IMG/VR virus record: IMGVR_UViG_3300020477_000038
Span: 1 to 46,101 of that record
From: a virus
Reading direction: 5' to 3' (one strand)
Length of the DNA stretch: 46,101 nt
Shown: positions 1 through 7,996 of the stretch, in pieces
Numbering within the stretch: position 1 is the stretch's first letter
How the letters are laid out: each line of letters starts with the position of its first letter
Made by a program: the position numbers and the translations under genes
The notes under the pieces: model-generated
The model's database searches: none
Told to the model about the DNA's origin: nothing
The model's input: the letters and a program-made list of their open reading frames with translations, nothing else

Positions 1-20
1 TGGCGAATAAAAACGATTTT

Positions 21-106
21 GCGGAAGTGGTGGAATTGGTAGACACGCCATCTTGAGGGGGTGGTGAGCTTAGCTCGTGAGGGTTCGATTCCCTCCTTTC
101 GCACCA
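21..106 (+). tRNA. tRNA-Leu(GAG)
   Basis: An 86-nt tRNA with a long variable arm. The acceptor stem GCGGAAG pairs with CTTTCGC and CCA is encoded. The T-arm carries GGTTCGATTCC. The anticodon stem CCATC/GGTGG closes a TTGAGGG loop, giving anticodon GAG (leucine, CUY codons). The integrase gene ends about 90 bp downstream, pointing toward it. That is the usual arrangement when a phage uses the 3' half of a tRNA gene as its attachment site, so this end is inferred to be attL. The core repeat was not found again in the window. Confidence 0.97.
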
Positions 107-118
107 TACATAAATAAA

Positions 119-152
119 GGGCTACAGCCGATTTGGTTAGTAGCCCTTTTTT
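119..152 (+). terminator. intrinsic terminator after tRNA-Leu
   Basis: GGGCTAC (119-125) pairs with GTAGCCC (140-146), followed by six T residues. Flanking A/T pairs extend the stem to nine. On the opposite strand the same hairpin is followed by a T-rich run, so it may also end the integrase transcript. It closes the tRNA unit immediately outside the prophage genes. Confidence 0.8.
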
Positions 153-156
153 ATTG

Positions 157-189
157 TGTGGTCAAACTGTGGTCAAACTGTGGTCAAAC
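157..189 (+). repeat. three tandem 11-bp repeats, possible integrase arm sites
   Basis: TGTGGTCAAAC occurs three times head to tail with no spacer, between the tRNA terminator and the integrase stop codon. Lambda-type integrases bind short direct arm-type repeats on each side of the core site. Position and tandem form fit such sites, but binding is inferred only. Confidence 0.55.
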
Positions 190-197
190 TCATTTCG

Positions 198-1334
198 CTA
201 AAGCGCGATTTCACCGTGGGGAACTTCGACATATTTGTCGTGATTTTCGGTGTAAGTCTTGGTTGATCTGGCGTCTCTATGAGCCATTCTTGATTGTGGG
301 TCTATCCCCATTTCTTTAAATAATTTTCCAGACAATGCGCGGATCTCGTGAAAGGTTGGACGCTCTTTACTTTCCATATTGTCAAAAAGTCCGGTTTGAT
401 CCCGGTATTTATTAAACTGCTTAGTTAAATATTCTGGCGCCACCTGGTTAGGGTGGGTGCAATGCTCGCTCATGCCTTTGGTTCTGCTGTCTGGCAGGCG
501 GTGAACGACAAACGGGCACAACACACCATCCTTACTTCTATCCAATATTTCCTTAAGCGCTGCGCCAATGGGTATAGCTACGTGCGCCTCTTCGTTACCT
601 ACAACCTTTTGCCGGTTGATAAAAAGAGTGCCGTAAATACCGTTTACCGGGCTGTCATGCCACACACAACCGTTCCTGACTTGGCTTGGCGCTCGCAGTC
701 TATATTCGATGCGCGTAATCTCAAGCCGTGCGTGTGTAGTCTGCAGTGACAAATCCATAGCAGTTTGAAGCCAGAGCGGGGCAATGGCATGGATAGCTTT
801 GTATTGCTCCACGGTTATGCGCTGGCGTTCTTTGGGTTTTGGTTTCTTGCGCATAATGCCATCAGCCGGATTATTCAGCATAAGTCCAGCATCCACCACG
901 TAACCAAATAGCTTGCGCAGGAACGATATTTTTTTGTTGTAGGCGTCACCCTCTAAATTAGAGTGGTACTTTAAAAGATAATCCTGGCACGTTTTGCGAT
1001 CAATGGAATCAATTGGCATGATGAAAAACTCACGCGCACGTATCATATCTTGATCTAAATAACTGCGAACCTTTTTTGATAGCGTCTCACGCTCGTCTAT
1101 ACGGCGTAAAACATCATCAAAAGGGATTAGCACGTCATCATGCTTTAAAAGCATGTCTACGCCGTAATCAGGCCGCATTTTCGCGTTGTAGGCATTCGCC
1201 AGCGCAATGGCCTTGTATTTATCCTTGCCAAGCGTCTTACGCTTGCCGTTTATCAGTGTGAGTCGGTAACACTGCCTGCTGGTATCAAAGCGAAGGTAGG
1301 CAGGTAAACCGTATTTACTAGGGCGAGGGCTCAT
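198..1334 (-). CDS. int: lambda-family tyrosine integrase
   Basis: A 378-residue tyrosine recombinase that would integrate and excise the prophage at the neighbouring tRNA-Leu. The N-terminal ~65 residues resemble the arm-binding domain of lambda Int (PRPSKYGLPAYLRF), followed by a core-binding region. Catalytic residues can be read: Arg203 (HARLEITRIE), His329 and Arg332 (HEIRAL), His352 (MAHRD) and nucleophile Tyr361 (STKTYTE). The C-terminal layout closely follows lambda Int. The start overlaps the excisionase stop (ATGA), so the two are co-translated. Length is normal and no lesion is visible. Confidence 0.95.
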   Translation of the reverse strand: MSPRPSKYGLPAYLRFDTSRQCYRLTLINGKRKTLGKDKYKAIALANAYNAKMRPDYGVDMLLKHDDVLIPFDDVLRRIDERETLSKKVRSYLDQDMIRAREFFIMPIDSIDRKTCQDYLLKYHSNLEGDAYNKKISFLRKLFGYVVDAGLMLNNPADGIMRKKPKPKERQRITVEQYKAIHAIAPLWLQTAMDLSLQTTHARLEITRIEYRLRAPSQVRNGCVWHDSPVNGIYGTLFINRQKVVGNEEAHVAIPIGAALKEILDRSKDGVLCPFVVHRLPDSRTKGMSEHCTHPNQVAPEYLTKQFNKYRDQTGLFDNMESKERPTFHEIRALSGKLFKEMGIDPQSRMAHRDARSTKTYTENHDKYVEVPHGEIAL

Positions 1335-1540
1335 GCTGAATCCCTAATCAGTTCGTCAAGCTCCATATCAACGGCGCTCAATTGGTCCAACGTTTGATCC
1401 TCGCGAATTAAAGTACCGCGACCATTCAGTATCCCAATCAGTCGACCTTTAGCAATATAACCCTTAATGGTGCGGTTATCCCAGGCTTTCCCGGAGAACT
1501 CCCGTTTTTTCCATTCTTTAAGTTGCATGTATTTAGCCAT
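1331..1540 (-). CDS. xis: excisionase-like winged-helix protein
   Basis: A 69-residue basic protein beginning MAKYMQLKEWKKREF. The pattern LKEW...TIKGYIAKGRLIG...LIRED matches small lambda/HK022-type Xis proteins with a MerR-like winged helix. These bend DNA and bias integrase toward excision. A strong AGGAGG Shine-Dalgarno sits seven bases before the ATG. The gene overlaps int by four bases, as in other int-xis pairs. The family call rests on position, size and motif pattern. Confidence 0.8.
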   Translation of the reverse strand: MAKYMQLKEWKKREFSGKAWDNRTIKGYIAKGRLIGILNGRGTLIREDQTLDQLSAVDMELDELIRDSA

Positions 1541-2339
1541 TGCAATACCTCCTCATATGCTGATCGGCTTTATCCCGCGCCCATTGCTCAATATTTTCAG
1601 TCGTTTTATTCCTCATGGCGCTAATCGAGGACAGTAAAGAATAAATTTCACCTTTGCCAACTGGCGCCAACTTCGATCCCCCAATTGCATTCCCGTTATA
1701 CTCAGGCGCTAATATGTGTATATAAATGCTTTCAAGAATATTTAGATTTTCTTTTTCGCACTCAATAAAGGCGTAACTATCAAAATCCTTAACGCCTTCT
1801 AAAGCGTGATTTCCAATCCTGCCTAACACGCTTACACTTTGCCCAACATAAACAATCCTTTTATTGCGGATCAAAAAGTAAACGCCAGCGGTAGGCACGT
1901 CCACTGATGACGCGTTAACGATCTCCTTCTCATTTGCTATTGGTTGAGAAACCATATATTTAGCATGTGCAAATAACTCTGCACTTTTATATTGATCGTT
2001 CAATATTTTTATATTTTTCTCTAATCCACTTGCTTTCAGTTCAAGCTCATCTATGTATTTCTCGAGACTTTCCGCTTTGTATAAACTCACTCTTGGAGGA
2101 TTGATAGAGCACCCGCAACCCCTGGCCTTTGCTATCACATGAGAAACTTTATATTTTTTGCTGCCATCATGGAGTATCGGTGAAAAATCACGGCCTTCAC
2201 GAATTTTTTTCATTACCCAAGAATTTGCTTTCATTTGGTCGACATTGAACAACTTGCCTAATTTTCCAAGTGTCAAATAACTCCTGAAGTCATCACCACT
2301 AATAAATTCAGGCCTTTTTATTTCAGATGTGAAAGTCAT
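1533..2339 (-). CDS. GIY-YIG domain protein
   Basis: 268 residues. The C-terminal half carries a GIY-YIG nuclease-like core: GVYFLIRNKRIVYVGQS, then an Arg in GRIGNH, then FIECEK, the glutamate in LNILESIYI, and a LAPEYN end. The N-terminal half is charged and partly coiled-coil, with a possible DNA- or partner-binding role. A GAGAGG ribosome site lies six bases before the ATG at 2339, so the in-frame ATG 27 bases upstream is not used here. The end overlaps the xis Shine-Dalgarno. Possible roles are a phage endonuclease, host takeover, or a homing-type remnant. The substrate is unknown. Confidence 0.75.
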   Translation of the reverse strand: MTFTSEIKRPEFISGDDFRSYLTLGKLGKLFNVDQMKANSWVMKKIREGRDFSPILHDGSKKYKVSHVIAKARGCGCSINPPRVSLYKAESLEKYIDELELKASGLEKNIKILNDQYKSAELFAHAKYMVSQPIANEKEIVNASSVDVPTAGVYFLIRNKRIVYVGQSVSVLGRIGNHALEGVKDFDSYAFIECEKENLNILESIYIHILAPEYNGNAIGGSKLAPVGKGEIYSLLSSISAMRNKTTENIEQWARDKADQHMRRYCNG

Positions 2340-2349
2340 AGTCAGCCTC

Positions 2350-2532
2350 TCAGTGAATAGAGCCAAAAGGACCGCAATTTACATCAAGGAAATGAGCAAG
2401 CTTTAATTCTTCTATTGCACTTTCCAGTTCTTCTGCGCCACAATCAAGCTCAATGTGATTACAACTACCGCTTTGAACCATCATTTCTAAAGCCCGCATT
2501 GCGAGCTCGCTTAAATTTTTATCCGAATCCAT
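2350..2532 (-). CDS. small acidic protein, unknown function
   Basis: About 60 residues (MDSDKNLSELAMRALEMM...), mainly helical and acidic with three cysteines. No family recognised. The ATG overlaps the upstream stop as TGATG and is preceded by GGGGGTGAG, so translation is coupled to the gene before. It sits in the early leftward operon, where lambdoid phages keep non-essential host-interaction genes. Confidence 0.6.
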   Translation of the reverse strand: MDSDKNLSELAMRALEMMVQSGSCNHIELDCGAEELESAIEELKLAHFLDVNCGPFGSIH

Positions 2533-2740
2533 CACTCACCCCCGTTAACTATATGGCTTACTTCCCTAACACCATTACCAACGTGATATCTGTTACCGTC
2601 ATCGGTGTGAATCTCCGTTCCATGATTGCCGTTGTAGCGAATTTCAAAAAAAACAACGATACGCCCAATGCAAATTTCGTAATGTGGGCTGTTAACACCG
2701 TACGGTTTAAATTTATGTGTTCTCATCACTCACCCCCGTT
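2530..2740. repeat. 17-bp gene-junction repeat, two copies
   Basis: CATCACTCACCCCCGTT occurs at 2530-2546 and 2724-2740. Each copy spans a stop/start junction and encodes the same NGGE* ending for the upstream gene plus the ribosome site of the downstream gene. A weaker relative occurs near 7994. Such identical junctions could let single genes be gained or lost by homologous recombination. Confidence 0.7.
2532..2726 (-). CDS. small protein, unknown function
   Basis: 64 residues (MRTHKFKPYGVNSP...), rich in His, Gly and aromatic residues with a beta-like central part (EICIGRIVVFFEIRY). No family recognised. The start overlaps the stop of the coiled-coil gene as TGATG, and its own C-terminal NGGE plus junction DNA copies the end of that gene (see the 17-bp repeats). 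Confidence 0.55.
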   Translation of the reverse strand: MRTHKFKPYGVNSPHYEICIGRIVVFFEIRYNGNHGTEIHTDDGNRYHVGNGVREVSHIVNGGE

Positions 2741-3271
2741 TAGTTGTTGGTGTAGTTGGTTTAACTTGCCAGTCAACGCATCGTGCAGCCACATATATCC
2801 GGCAACCTCTTTTGGGCAGTGGTGATTTGCAACACCAAGAGGGACAAGCGCGAACTCATCAAGCGCCTTAATCTGCTGCTCGATGGCGAACCTATCAGCC
2901 CGGCCACTATCAATGAATCGCTTCATGCTTATCATGCGCTCGTTTTCAAGCTCCCGCTCAACTTCTGCTAGGCGTTTTTCTGCGGATTCGGCGCGTTTCT
3001 TCCACTCTGCTCTATCAAGAAGAATATTTTTGTATCTTTGTTTCCGCCGCTCAATATCATGGCGCAAAGCTGATACTTCTTCAGGGTAGCCCTCGAAATT
3101 TGCCAAGTCGTTATAGGCTTTATCAAGCTCAGTTTCCAGCTCAGCAATGCGCTGCTGCAATCCTTCGCAATTGCACTCTGGCAATGTCTTAGCTAGCAAC
3201 AATGTGTTTTCTTGCTGCAACTCTGCAATCCGCTCACGCTGTTCATTGATGATTTTGTTTAGGTCAGTCAT
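2726..3271 (-). CDS. coiled-coil protein, unknown function
   Basis: 181 residues dominated by heptad-like helices (IAELQQENTLLL, IAELETELDKAYNDL, AESAEKRLAEVERELENER). The globular tail contains HHCPKEVAGYMWLHDAL. No enzyme motif is visible. Proteins of this build are common in the early region of lambdoid phages, with no agreed role. A GAGGTG ribosome site lies four bases before the ATG, and the start overlaps the end of the upstream gene by a few bases. Confidence 0.7.
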   Translation of the reverse strand: MTDLNKIINEQRERIAELQQENTLLLAKTLPECNCEGLQQRIAELETELDKAYNDLANFEGYPEEVSALRHDIERRKQRYKNILLDRAEWKKRAESAEKRLAEVERELENERMISMKRFIDSGRADRFAIEQQIKALDEFALVPLGVANHHCPKEVAGYMWLHDALTGKLNQLHQQLNGGE

Positions 3272-3860
3272 TGGTCACCTCGTATTTGCGCTCTATTGCT
3301 GCCCACTCATAGGGGCACATTGTTTTCATTAGGTCTAGCGCTTTATACTCCGTGATTGTGGGCTTGATGGGCCTTAATGAATTGGTAAACTCGGTAACTT
3401 TATTTCCGTTTTCATCAAGAACCCATGACTCCGCACCGTCTACAGCCAACACTCTGCATTTTTTACCGCCGCCATGGATATGCGTCCACTCAGGCTCGCT
3501 CTTGGCTTTCTTAGCAGCAACACAGGCTTCGAATTGTTCGCGGGTGCAGACAAAATGATAACCCTGACTTTCACCAAGCGTTCTTGAAGTATTTGTGTAT
3601 TTGCCTGTTGATTGATGGAAATAAAGTTTGTCTCCATGTGAGTAAGGCCACTTTCCGTCGTGGTCAGCAACCGCATCCTCAACCGTTTTGCGTGGCTGTG
3701 GTCGTGTGGCTATGGTTTCGTAATCCCCTATAGGTTCAATCCACTTTGACCTACTCCAAGTTTGACCGCCGACATTAAACCACCTCATATAACCGAGAGG
3801 GACACAAACCCTCAACTCAACTGCACCCTCTGGTGCCAAATCCCAATTGATATCACTCAT
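3264..3860 (-). CDS. hypothetical early protein
   Basis: 198 residues starting MSDINWDLAPEGAVELR. The GGAGGGG ribosome site just before the ATG at 3860 selects this start over an in-frame ATG 18 bases upstream. The sequence is rich in Trp/Tyr and Gly with short beta-like segments (GGKKCRVLAVDGAESWVLDENG). No catalytic motif is recognised. It is probably a soluble phage accessory protein. Confidence 0.65.
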   Translation of the reverse strand: MSDINWDLAPEGAVELRVCVPLGYMRWFNVGGQTWSRSKWIEPIGDYETIATRPQPRKTVEDAVADHDGKWPYSHGDKLYFHQSTGKYTNTSRTLGESQGYHFVCTREQFEACVAAKKAKSEPEWTHIHGGGKKCRVLAVDGAESWVLDENGNKVTEFTNSLRPIKPTITEYKALDLMKTMCPYEWAAIERKYEVTND

Positions 3861-3868
3861 AACCCCTC

Positions 3869-4198
3869 CTAACAGCAATAAAGCGATGAAGTTTGTCGCG
3901 GCGGCTTAAATGCCAGCGCCGCATTCCAGTTAGCCGGGTTTGGCTCTGGTTTGATTTTTTTACGGCCGGCTTTAGTTGGCTCGCCAATAGCTACCACTTT
4001 CACTTTTCTACCTGGTAGCGGGGTTTCCTCAGTTTTATAGCGCTGAGAGTTTCTTAGGCGCAGCAGTACGCCGCTGGCATAACGCGGGTTAAATCCCATG
4101 GCCTTGGCCAGTTCGCCAGCTGTCCACCAACCACCGCGTCTAAGCATAAGCATTGCTGCCTGGTAGTTCTTGTTTTGATTTACTACTGTTTGTGTCAT
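3869..4198 (-). CDS. winged-helix-like protein, paralogue of the gene at 16231
   Basis: 109 residues. Residues ~15-70 form a compact helical domain (LMLRRGGWWTAGELAKAMG...ASGVLLRLRNS) followed by TEETPLPGRKVKVVAIG. Nearly the same motif string appears in the protein at 16231-16488, so the two are paralogues placed in opposite arms. Predicted DNA-binding protein of the kind that controls phage early genes; its target is unknown. The basic C-terminal tail differs from the paralogue. Confidence 0.65.
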   Translation of the reverse strand: MTQTVVNQNKNYQAAMLMLRRGGWWTAGELAKAMGFNPRYASGVLLRLRNSQRYKTEETPLPGRKVKVVAIGEPTKAGRKKIKPEPNPANWNAALAFKPPRQTSSLYCC

Positions 4199-4271
4199 TG
4201 AGTAACCCTTAGCCCCCCGAAGGGGGAGTAATTTTCTTTATCTTTTAGTAATAGAAGTTACTGGGAGCGGC

Positions 4272-4808
4272 CTAAGCCGCTTCCTTATTTTCGACCTTGT
4301 TAAGCGAATCAAATTGAGTCGCAGTAATTTCTTCAAACTCATCCGGGATTTTCGGCATATCCCCAGACTGGCCGTGGATAACGCCAATAACAACGTTATT
4401 GGGTCGTCCGAAAACAGACCTGCAAAGACTTAACCCAATGAAAGCTTCAGTTGGTATCCCATATTTTCTGCAAACAAACTGAGTGATACTTTGGTATTTA
4501 TTGAGAGCAGATTCAGCCTTGGCTAAAACTTTTCCGGTCTGGCTTCGTGCTCGCGGCGAATAAACGTAGTAACCTTCTAACCTTTCAGCTTTGACTTTAA
4601 ATTCGGGATTTTCCTGCTTGTCTTTGAAGCCGAGTGAAAGGCGTACATTACAGACACCGTGTGAATAAAACACGGCGTCAGCCCCAGTATCCGCTTTAAG
4701 TTTTTCTGTAATCTCATGGCGCATTTTGGATGTTATTTCCGCACTGTTGATAACATCTGGTGCGAATTCATCTTTAAGCCTGAGGTAAATTCGTATTGGC
4801 TGATTCAT
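4272..4808 (-). CDS. hypothetical protein of the recombination cluster
   Basis: 178 residues (MNQPIRIYLRLKDEFAPD...). The ATG at 4808 overlaps the nuclease stop as TGATG, so it is translationally coupled to the exonuclease and RecT genes. Mixed alpha/beta composition; no motif recognised. Neighbourhood suggests an accessory role in homologous recombination or host-nuclease control, by context only. The 70 bases after it hold a CCCCCC/GGGGG inverted repeat without a clear T-run. Confidence 0.6.
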   Translation of the reverse strand: MNQPIRIYLRLKDEFAPDVINSAEITSKMRHEITEKLKADTGADAVFYSHGVCNVRLSLGFKDKQENPEFKVKAERLEGYYVYSPRARSQTGKVLAKAESALNKYQSITQFVCRKYGIPTEAFIGLSLCRSVFGRPNNVVIGVIHGQSGDMPKIPDEFEEITATQFDSLNKVENKEAA

Positions 4809-6544
4809 CACGCTGCCTCCGAACTATGCTGCTGAATATAATCATCAGCCCGGCGCTGCAATTCTTCTGCAAATGGCGAATCCTCGCTGGCCGTAATTGA
4901 CGATACAAAGTTAATGATGCCGTTGATTTCCATAATGCTTAGCTTGCGCTTGCTGGTGTCCGGCTTTTTGCTGTTAGGGTGGCCCAGGTATTGCGCTGGC
5001 TTCGCTTCCGGTTCGCATTCAACTTCTGGCGCTTCATTGGTGGTTACCTCCTGTTTGGACTGTTTATCCACTTCGGCCTGCGCTTTAGCTGCTGAGGCTT
5101 GTTGCTCACGAATTTCCTGTTCGCGCTTGGCTGATTGCTCTGCCTCCTTGCGTTCCTGTTCCGCTTTACGCTTGGCGTCTTCTTCTGCTCGCAACTTAGC
5201 TTTTGCTTCACGTTTTGCCTTGGCTTCTTCCTCAGCACGGATACGGGCGCGTTGTTCTTCCTCGCGCTTAGCTTCGCGCTCTTTGTGGTCAGCAATTCTT
5301 GATTTAACAAGCGCCTTAAAGTCGTCAGCGGCCTTGAATGCTATTTGCTGCCAGTCACTGAATAGAAAATCAAACTCCCGGTGATCAGCAATAACCAGCA
5401 TGTTTTCCATGGCTGAATCGCGGTAACTGGAAATTTCAATTTTCGCCCGGGCAACTTCGCCAGCTGCTGCGTCTTTGAGTGAATCAATGGTGCGTTTGCC
5501 TTTCATGGCATTGGCGATATTGACGGACAGGGCAGGCAGGTTAGCGTTGATTTTGTTTTCCGCCTCGTTCTTCGCGGCGATAATATCGGCATTTGCCTTA
5601 GACATAATTTCAGCGCGGATTTCTTCTTTACGCGCTTTAATCTGTTTTCCCTCGGCCAGACGAGCCTGACGGATGTTCTCTGCGATAAAGCGCATATCTT
5701 TGACAAAAGCGTCAATGCTGTCGATTTCGCCCATTACCCGGTCACAAGCGTCTTTTATATCGCCCTCAGCTTTGCTGAATACCTTTTGACGGGCTTCGGC
5801 ATTAGCGAAATCTTGATCGCTTTCCAGTGGCTTCTGTGATTGCTCTACAAGTACAAGCGCCGCCTGCTTATAGGCTTCAAGGTTTGACTCAAGTGCCAGG
5901 CCATTCATTTTGTAGTTGATGGCTGGCAAAGAAATGTCTGCTTTTTCAGCTTTAACTTTTTCTGATTTAGCTTCCGGCGTGTGCGCCATTAAATCTTTTG
6001 AAAACTGAGCCCAGCCTTTTAGTAATTTTTCACGGCGTTCCGGCACTGACTCATAAAACATATGTTGAAAATTGTTGGCAGTGCCATCACTGGTAACAAA
6101 CAAAACTCTTTCCGCACCAGATACTAATAACTGATGCTCTAACTGCCAGTAGTAATGTGGCTCTAAAACGTTGTTTAGTACATTTTCAGCAAGCGTTTTG
6201 TTCCAGAGTTTGTGCTCGAAAAGAATATCCTCAAACATGGTAATGCCGTCGAATGATGCCAAGTAAGTAGATTCATCATCGATAGCAACAGCAGGCTTTA
6301 AAGGCTCCCCGATAACTTGACTTGCTATTGGTCTGGCCATTTCTTCGGTTTCGTGGCCGCGCTCGAAAAGTTTTAAGGTGTAATCATCTACTATGCTGGT
6401 CCAGCCTTTTTTGTGATCAAGCAAGTTCGTGCGGCTGATGTTTTTATGCTCACCCATCATGGCCGGCGCTTCTGATGCCGTAAAATACTTGGCTCGGCAT
6501 TCAAGCCATTCTTTTGTACCTTGAGCTAAATCTAAAATTTTCAC
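4808..6544 (-). CDS. lambda-exonuclease/YqaJ-type nuclease with long coiled-coil tail
   Basis: 578 residues. Residues 1-190 fit the YqaJ/lambda-exonuclease fold: Arg17 and TASE (22-25), Asp99 in SFDG, Glu110-His-Lys112 (EHK in place of the usual E-x-K), and a YYWQLEHQ helix near 140. Such enzymes resect double-stranded ends 5'-3' to feed the RecT annealing protein encoded just upstream. Residues ~200-520 are highly charged coiled coil with long Glu/Lys/Arg/Ala runs, much longer than the ~225-residue lambda enzyme. The GTG start overlaps the RecT stop (GTGA). Confidence 0.85.
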   Translation of the reverse strand: MKILDLAQGTKEWLECRAKYFTASEAPAMMGEHKNISRTNLLDHKKGWTSIVDDYTLKLFERGHETEEMARPIASQVIGEPLKPAVAIDDESTYLASFDGITMFEDILFEHKLWNKTLAENVLNNVLEPHYYWQLEHQLLVSGAERVLFVTSDGTANNFQHMFYESVPERREKLLKGWAQFSKDLMAHTPEAKSEKVKAEKADISLPAINYKMNGLALESNLEAYKQAALVLVEQSQKPLESDQDFANAEARQKVFSKAEGDIKDACDRVMGEIDSIDAFVKDMRFIAENIRQARLAEGKQIKARKEEIRAEIMSKANADIIAAKNEAENKINANLPALSVNIANAMKGKRTIDSLKDAAAGEVARAKIEISSYRDSAMENMLVIADHREFDFLFSDWQQIAFKAADDFKALVKSRIADHKEREAKREEEQRARIRAEEEAKAKREAKAKLRAEEDAKRKAEQERKEAEQSAKREQEIREQQASAAKAQAEVDKQSKQEVTTNEAPEVECEPEAKPAQYLGHPNSKKPDTSKRKLSIMEINGIINFVSSITASEDSPFAEELQRRADDYIQQHSSEAA

Positions 6545-7368
6545 GCTGCTTCTCCTTTTTCAAGCTTGCGGATCTGCTCTTGTATTTCGTCAGGAACAAT
6601 AAACTCTGCTGAAATACTCTCGATAATGTCATCAGGCGTTGCTTTGCCGGCCGATATAAACTTGATCCATTTGGGTGAAAGTGAATCAAATTTATCCTGC
6701 GTGTATTCAGGTTTCTCTGATGAATCAGAGCGCTGAGGAACCTCGTTAACAGAGCGCTCTTCTCGCTTCCCTGGCTCATCAAATTCATCGGGCGTATAAA
6801 CACCCAAAATAACTTCTGGACAGTAAAGGCGAGCCCACCGCTTTGTGCCAACATAGGCAATTTGCTGGCGAGGATCGCTTTTCCAGTTGGGTGAATTCCG
6901 AGTGGTGATTAATGCGAGATCTACTTTTAACGATCGAGCCTCATTTTCACCTTTAAACGTTGCTGATACCTCTACACCGAGACCAGCTTCGTTTTCCTTT
7001 CTTAAACCACTGGCAATGTAAGCATCCCAATCACCGTAGTATTTGAACTTCAAACGCTCTTTGATAGGGGCGTTCGCAATAACAACAGCGTTTACAAGTT
7101 GAGCTTCATAACCGAGATTACCATTTACAATGTGCGTCTTTTGAGCCACAGCAAACGGATCCATATTCCAGCGAGCAGACTGCATAACAATAGCCATACA
7201 GTCGGCTGAGTTACCCTGTAAATGCTTGGGAACCGTGCAATGCCCCTGAGCCATCATTTCAGAGAATGCGATTATTTGATTCATTGCCTGGCTATTAAGA
7301 ATCAAGCCTTGCGGTGTGACGTTGGTAGTCACGCCGTTTTGATTTTGAGCAACTGCTGAGTTATCCAT
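6541..7368 (-). CDS. recT: RecT-family single-strand annealing protein
   Basis: 275 residues. The central region is typical of RecT: HLQGNSADCMAIVMQSARWNMDPFAVAQ, then GYEAQLVNAVV and WARLYCPEVILGVYTPDEF. It would coat resected DNA and anneal it, working with the nuclease encoded directly downstream (exo/bet-like pair). The ATG at 7368 has a perfect AGGAGG seven bases upstream; an in-frame ATG 45 bases earlier lies inside the preceding gene and lacks one. The C-terminal ~60 residues are acidic. Confidence 0.92.
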   Translation of the reverse strand: MDNSAVAQNQNGVTTNVTPQGLILNSQAMNQIIAFSEMMAQGHCTVPKHLQGNSADCMAIVMQSARWNMDPFAVAQKTHIVNGNLGYEAQLVNAVVIANAPIKERLKFKYYGDWDAYIASGLRKENEAGLGVEVSATFKGENEARSLKVDLALITTRNSPNWKSDPRQQIAYVGTKRWARLYCPEVILGVYTPDEFDEPGKREERSVNEVPQRSDSSEKPEYTQDKFDSLSPKWIKFISAGKATPDDIIESISAEFIVPDEIQEQIRKLEKGEAA

Positions 7369-7651
7369 GATTAACCTCCTTAGAAAAAGCACTTCCTTGT
7401 GCTGGACGTACAACCAACTGATTGCGCAAGTCGAGCGTGAATTTTTTGACGGCGTTCTGCCACCCCGGGATCATGTAAAGAAAATCAGTGCGGGTTTTCC
7501 GAGCTGGGTATTCTTCCGGGAAAATTTGAGTAACTGAAACGCCATCGCCGTAGACAGTCCAATCGATAACTTTGCCCTGGTCTTTAAGTGCCTGGCAGAT
7601 ATCGAGCATGTATTGCATGCTCAGTGGTAATTGCTCTTTGTTGTCGTCCAT
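7361..7651 (-). CDS. hypothetical protein upstream of recT
   Basis: 96 residues (MDDNKEQLPLSMQYMLDIC...), soluble, with basic residues at the C-terminus. No family recognised. It overlaps the RecT start by eight bases and carries the RecT ribosome site in its last codons, so the two are probably coupled. A role in recombination is suggested only by context. Confidence 0.6.
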   Translation of the reverse strand: MDDNKEQLPLSMQYMLDICQALKDQGKVIDWTVYGDGVSVTQIFPEEYPARKTRTDFLYMIPGWQNAVKKFTLDLRNQLVVRPAQGSAFSKEVNHG

Positions 7652-7715
7652 CGTATTATCCTTAGTTGCTAATTGGCCGCTTTCGTCTGCAAACTATGAC
7701 GGCCGTTTGGTTGGA

Positions 7716-7737
7716 GCCCCGTGACAGGGGCTTTTCT
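7716..7737 (+). terminator. hairpin with T-rich tail
   Basis: GCCCC (7716-7720) pairs with GGGGC (7727-7731), followed by TTTTCT in plus-strand orientation. The flanking genes run on the minus strand, so it would stop antisense transcription or act as an RNA-processing hairpin between 7736 and 7651. A minus-strand T-run is absent. Confidence 0.35.
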
Positions 7738-7996
7738 AAATTAAAACTTCCTGATGTGGTACCGACACTGGGCGGTTCCTGACATCCACCACATCAATAA
7801 GTGGATCCTTTTCAAAGCCTGCACAAATCTCAGTGCAGAAAGCCTGCTTATGGTGCTTATTGCACTTGCCGGTTTGAGTTCGGGTAGGGATGTCGCCAAG
7901 CTGGTGAGACTCGTACAGGCAAAGCTCATCTTCTTCCCAGCCTGTTGGTTCGTAATGAGTGCAACTGATGCACGCCTTTGGCATTGAGATATTCAT
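7736..7996 (-). CDS. small cysteine-rich protein
   Basis: 86 residues with cysteine/histidine pairs (ACISCTHYEP, LCLYES, GKCNKHHKQAFCTEIC) that look able to bind a zinc ion. The last third is not Cys-rich. No family named with confidence; phage proteins with CxxCxHYEP headers are common. The ATG overlaps the preceding small membrane gene stop as TGATG, with GGAGG nearby. Confidence 0.65.
   Translation of the reverse strand: MNISMPKACISCTHYEPTGWEEDELCLYESHQLGDIPTRTQTGKCNKHHKQAFCTEICAGFEKDPLIDVVDVRNRPVSVPHQEVLI

Noticed and set aside
453-749. 98-codon plus-strand frame inside the integrase gene
   Set aside because: Lies entirely opposite a complete, motif-bearing integrase; no ribosome site and unnatural composition.
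4914-5384. 156-codon plus-strand frame opposite the nuclease coiled coil
   Set aside because: Ser/Ala/Arg/Leu-rich antisense image of Glu/Lys/Ala coiled-coil codons; no start signal.
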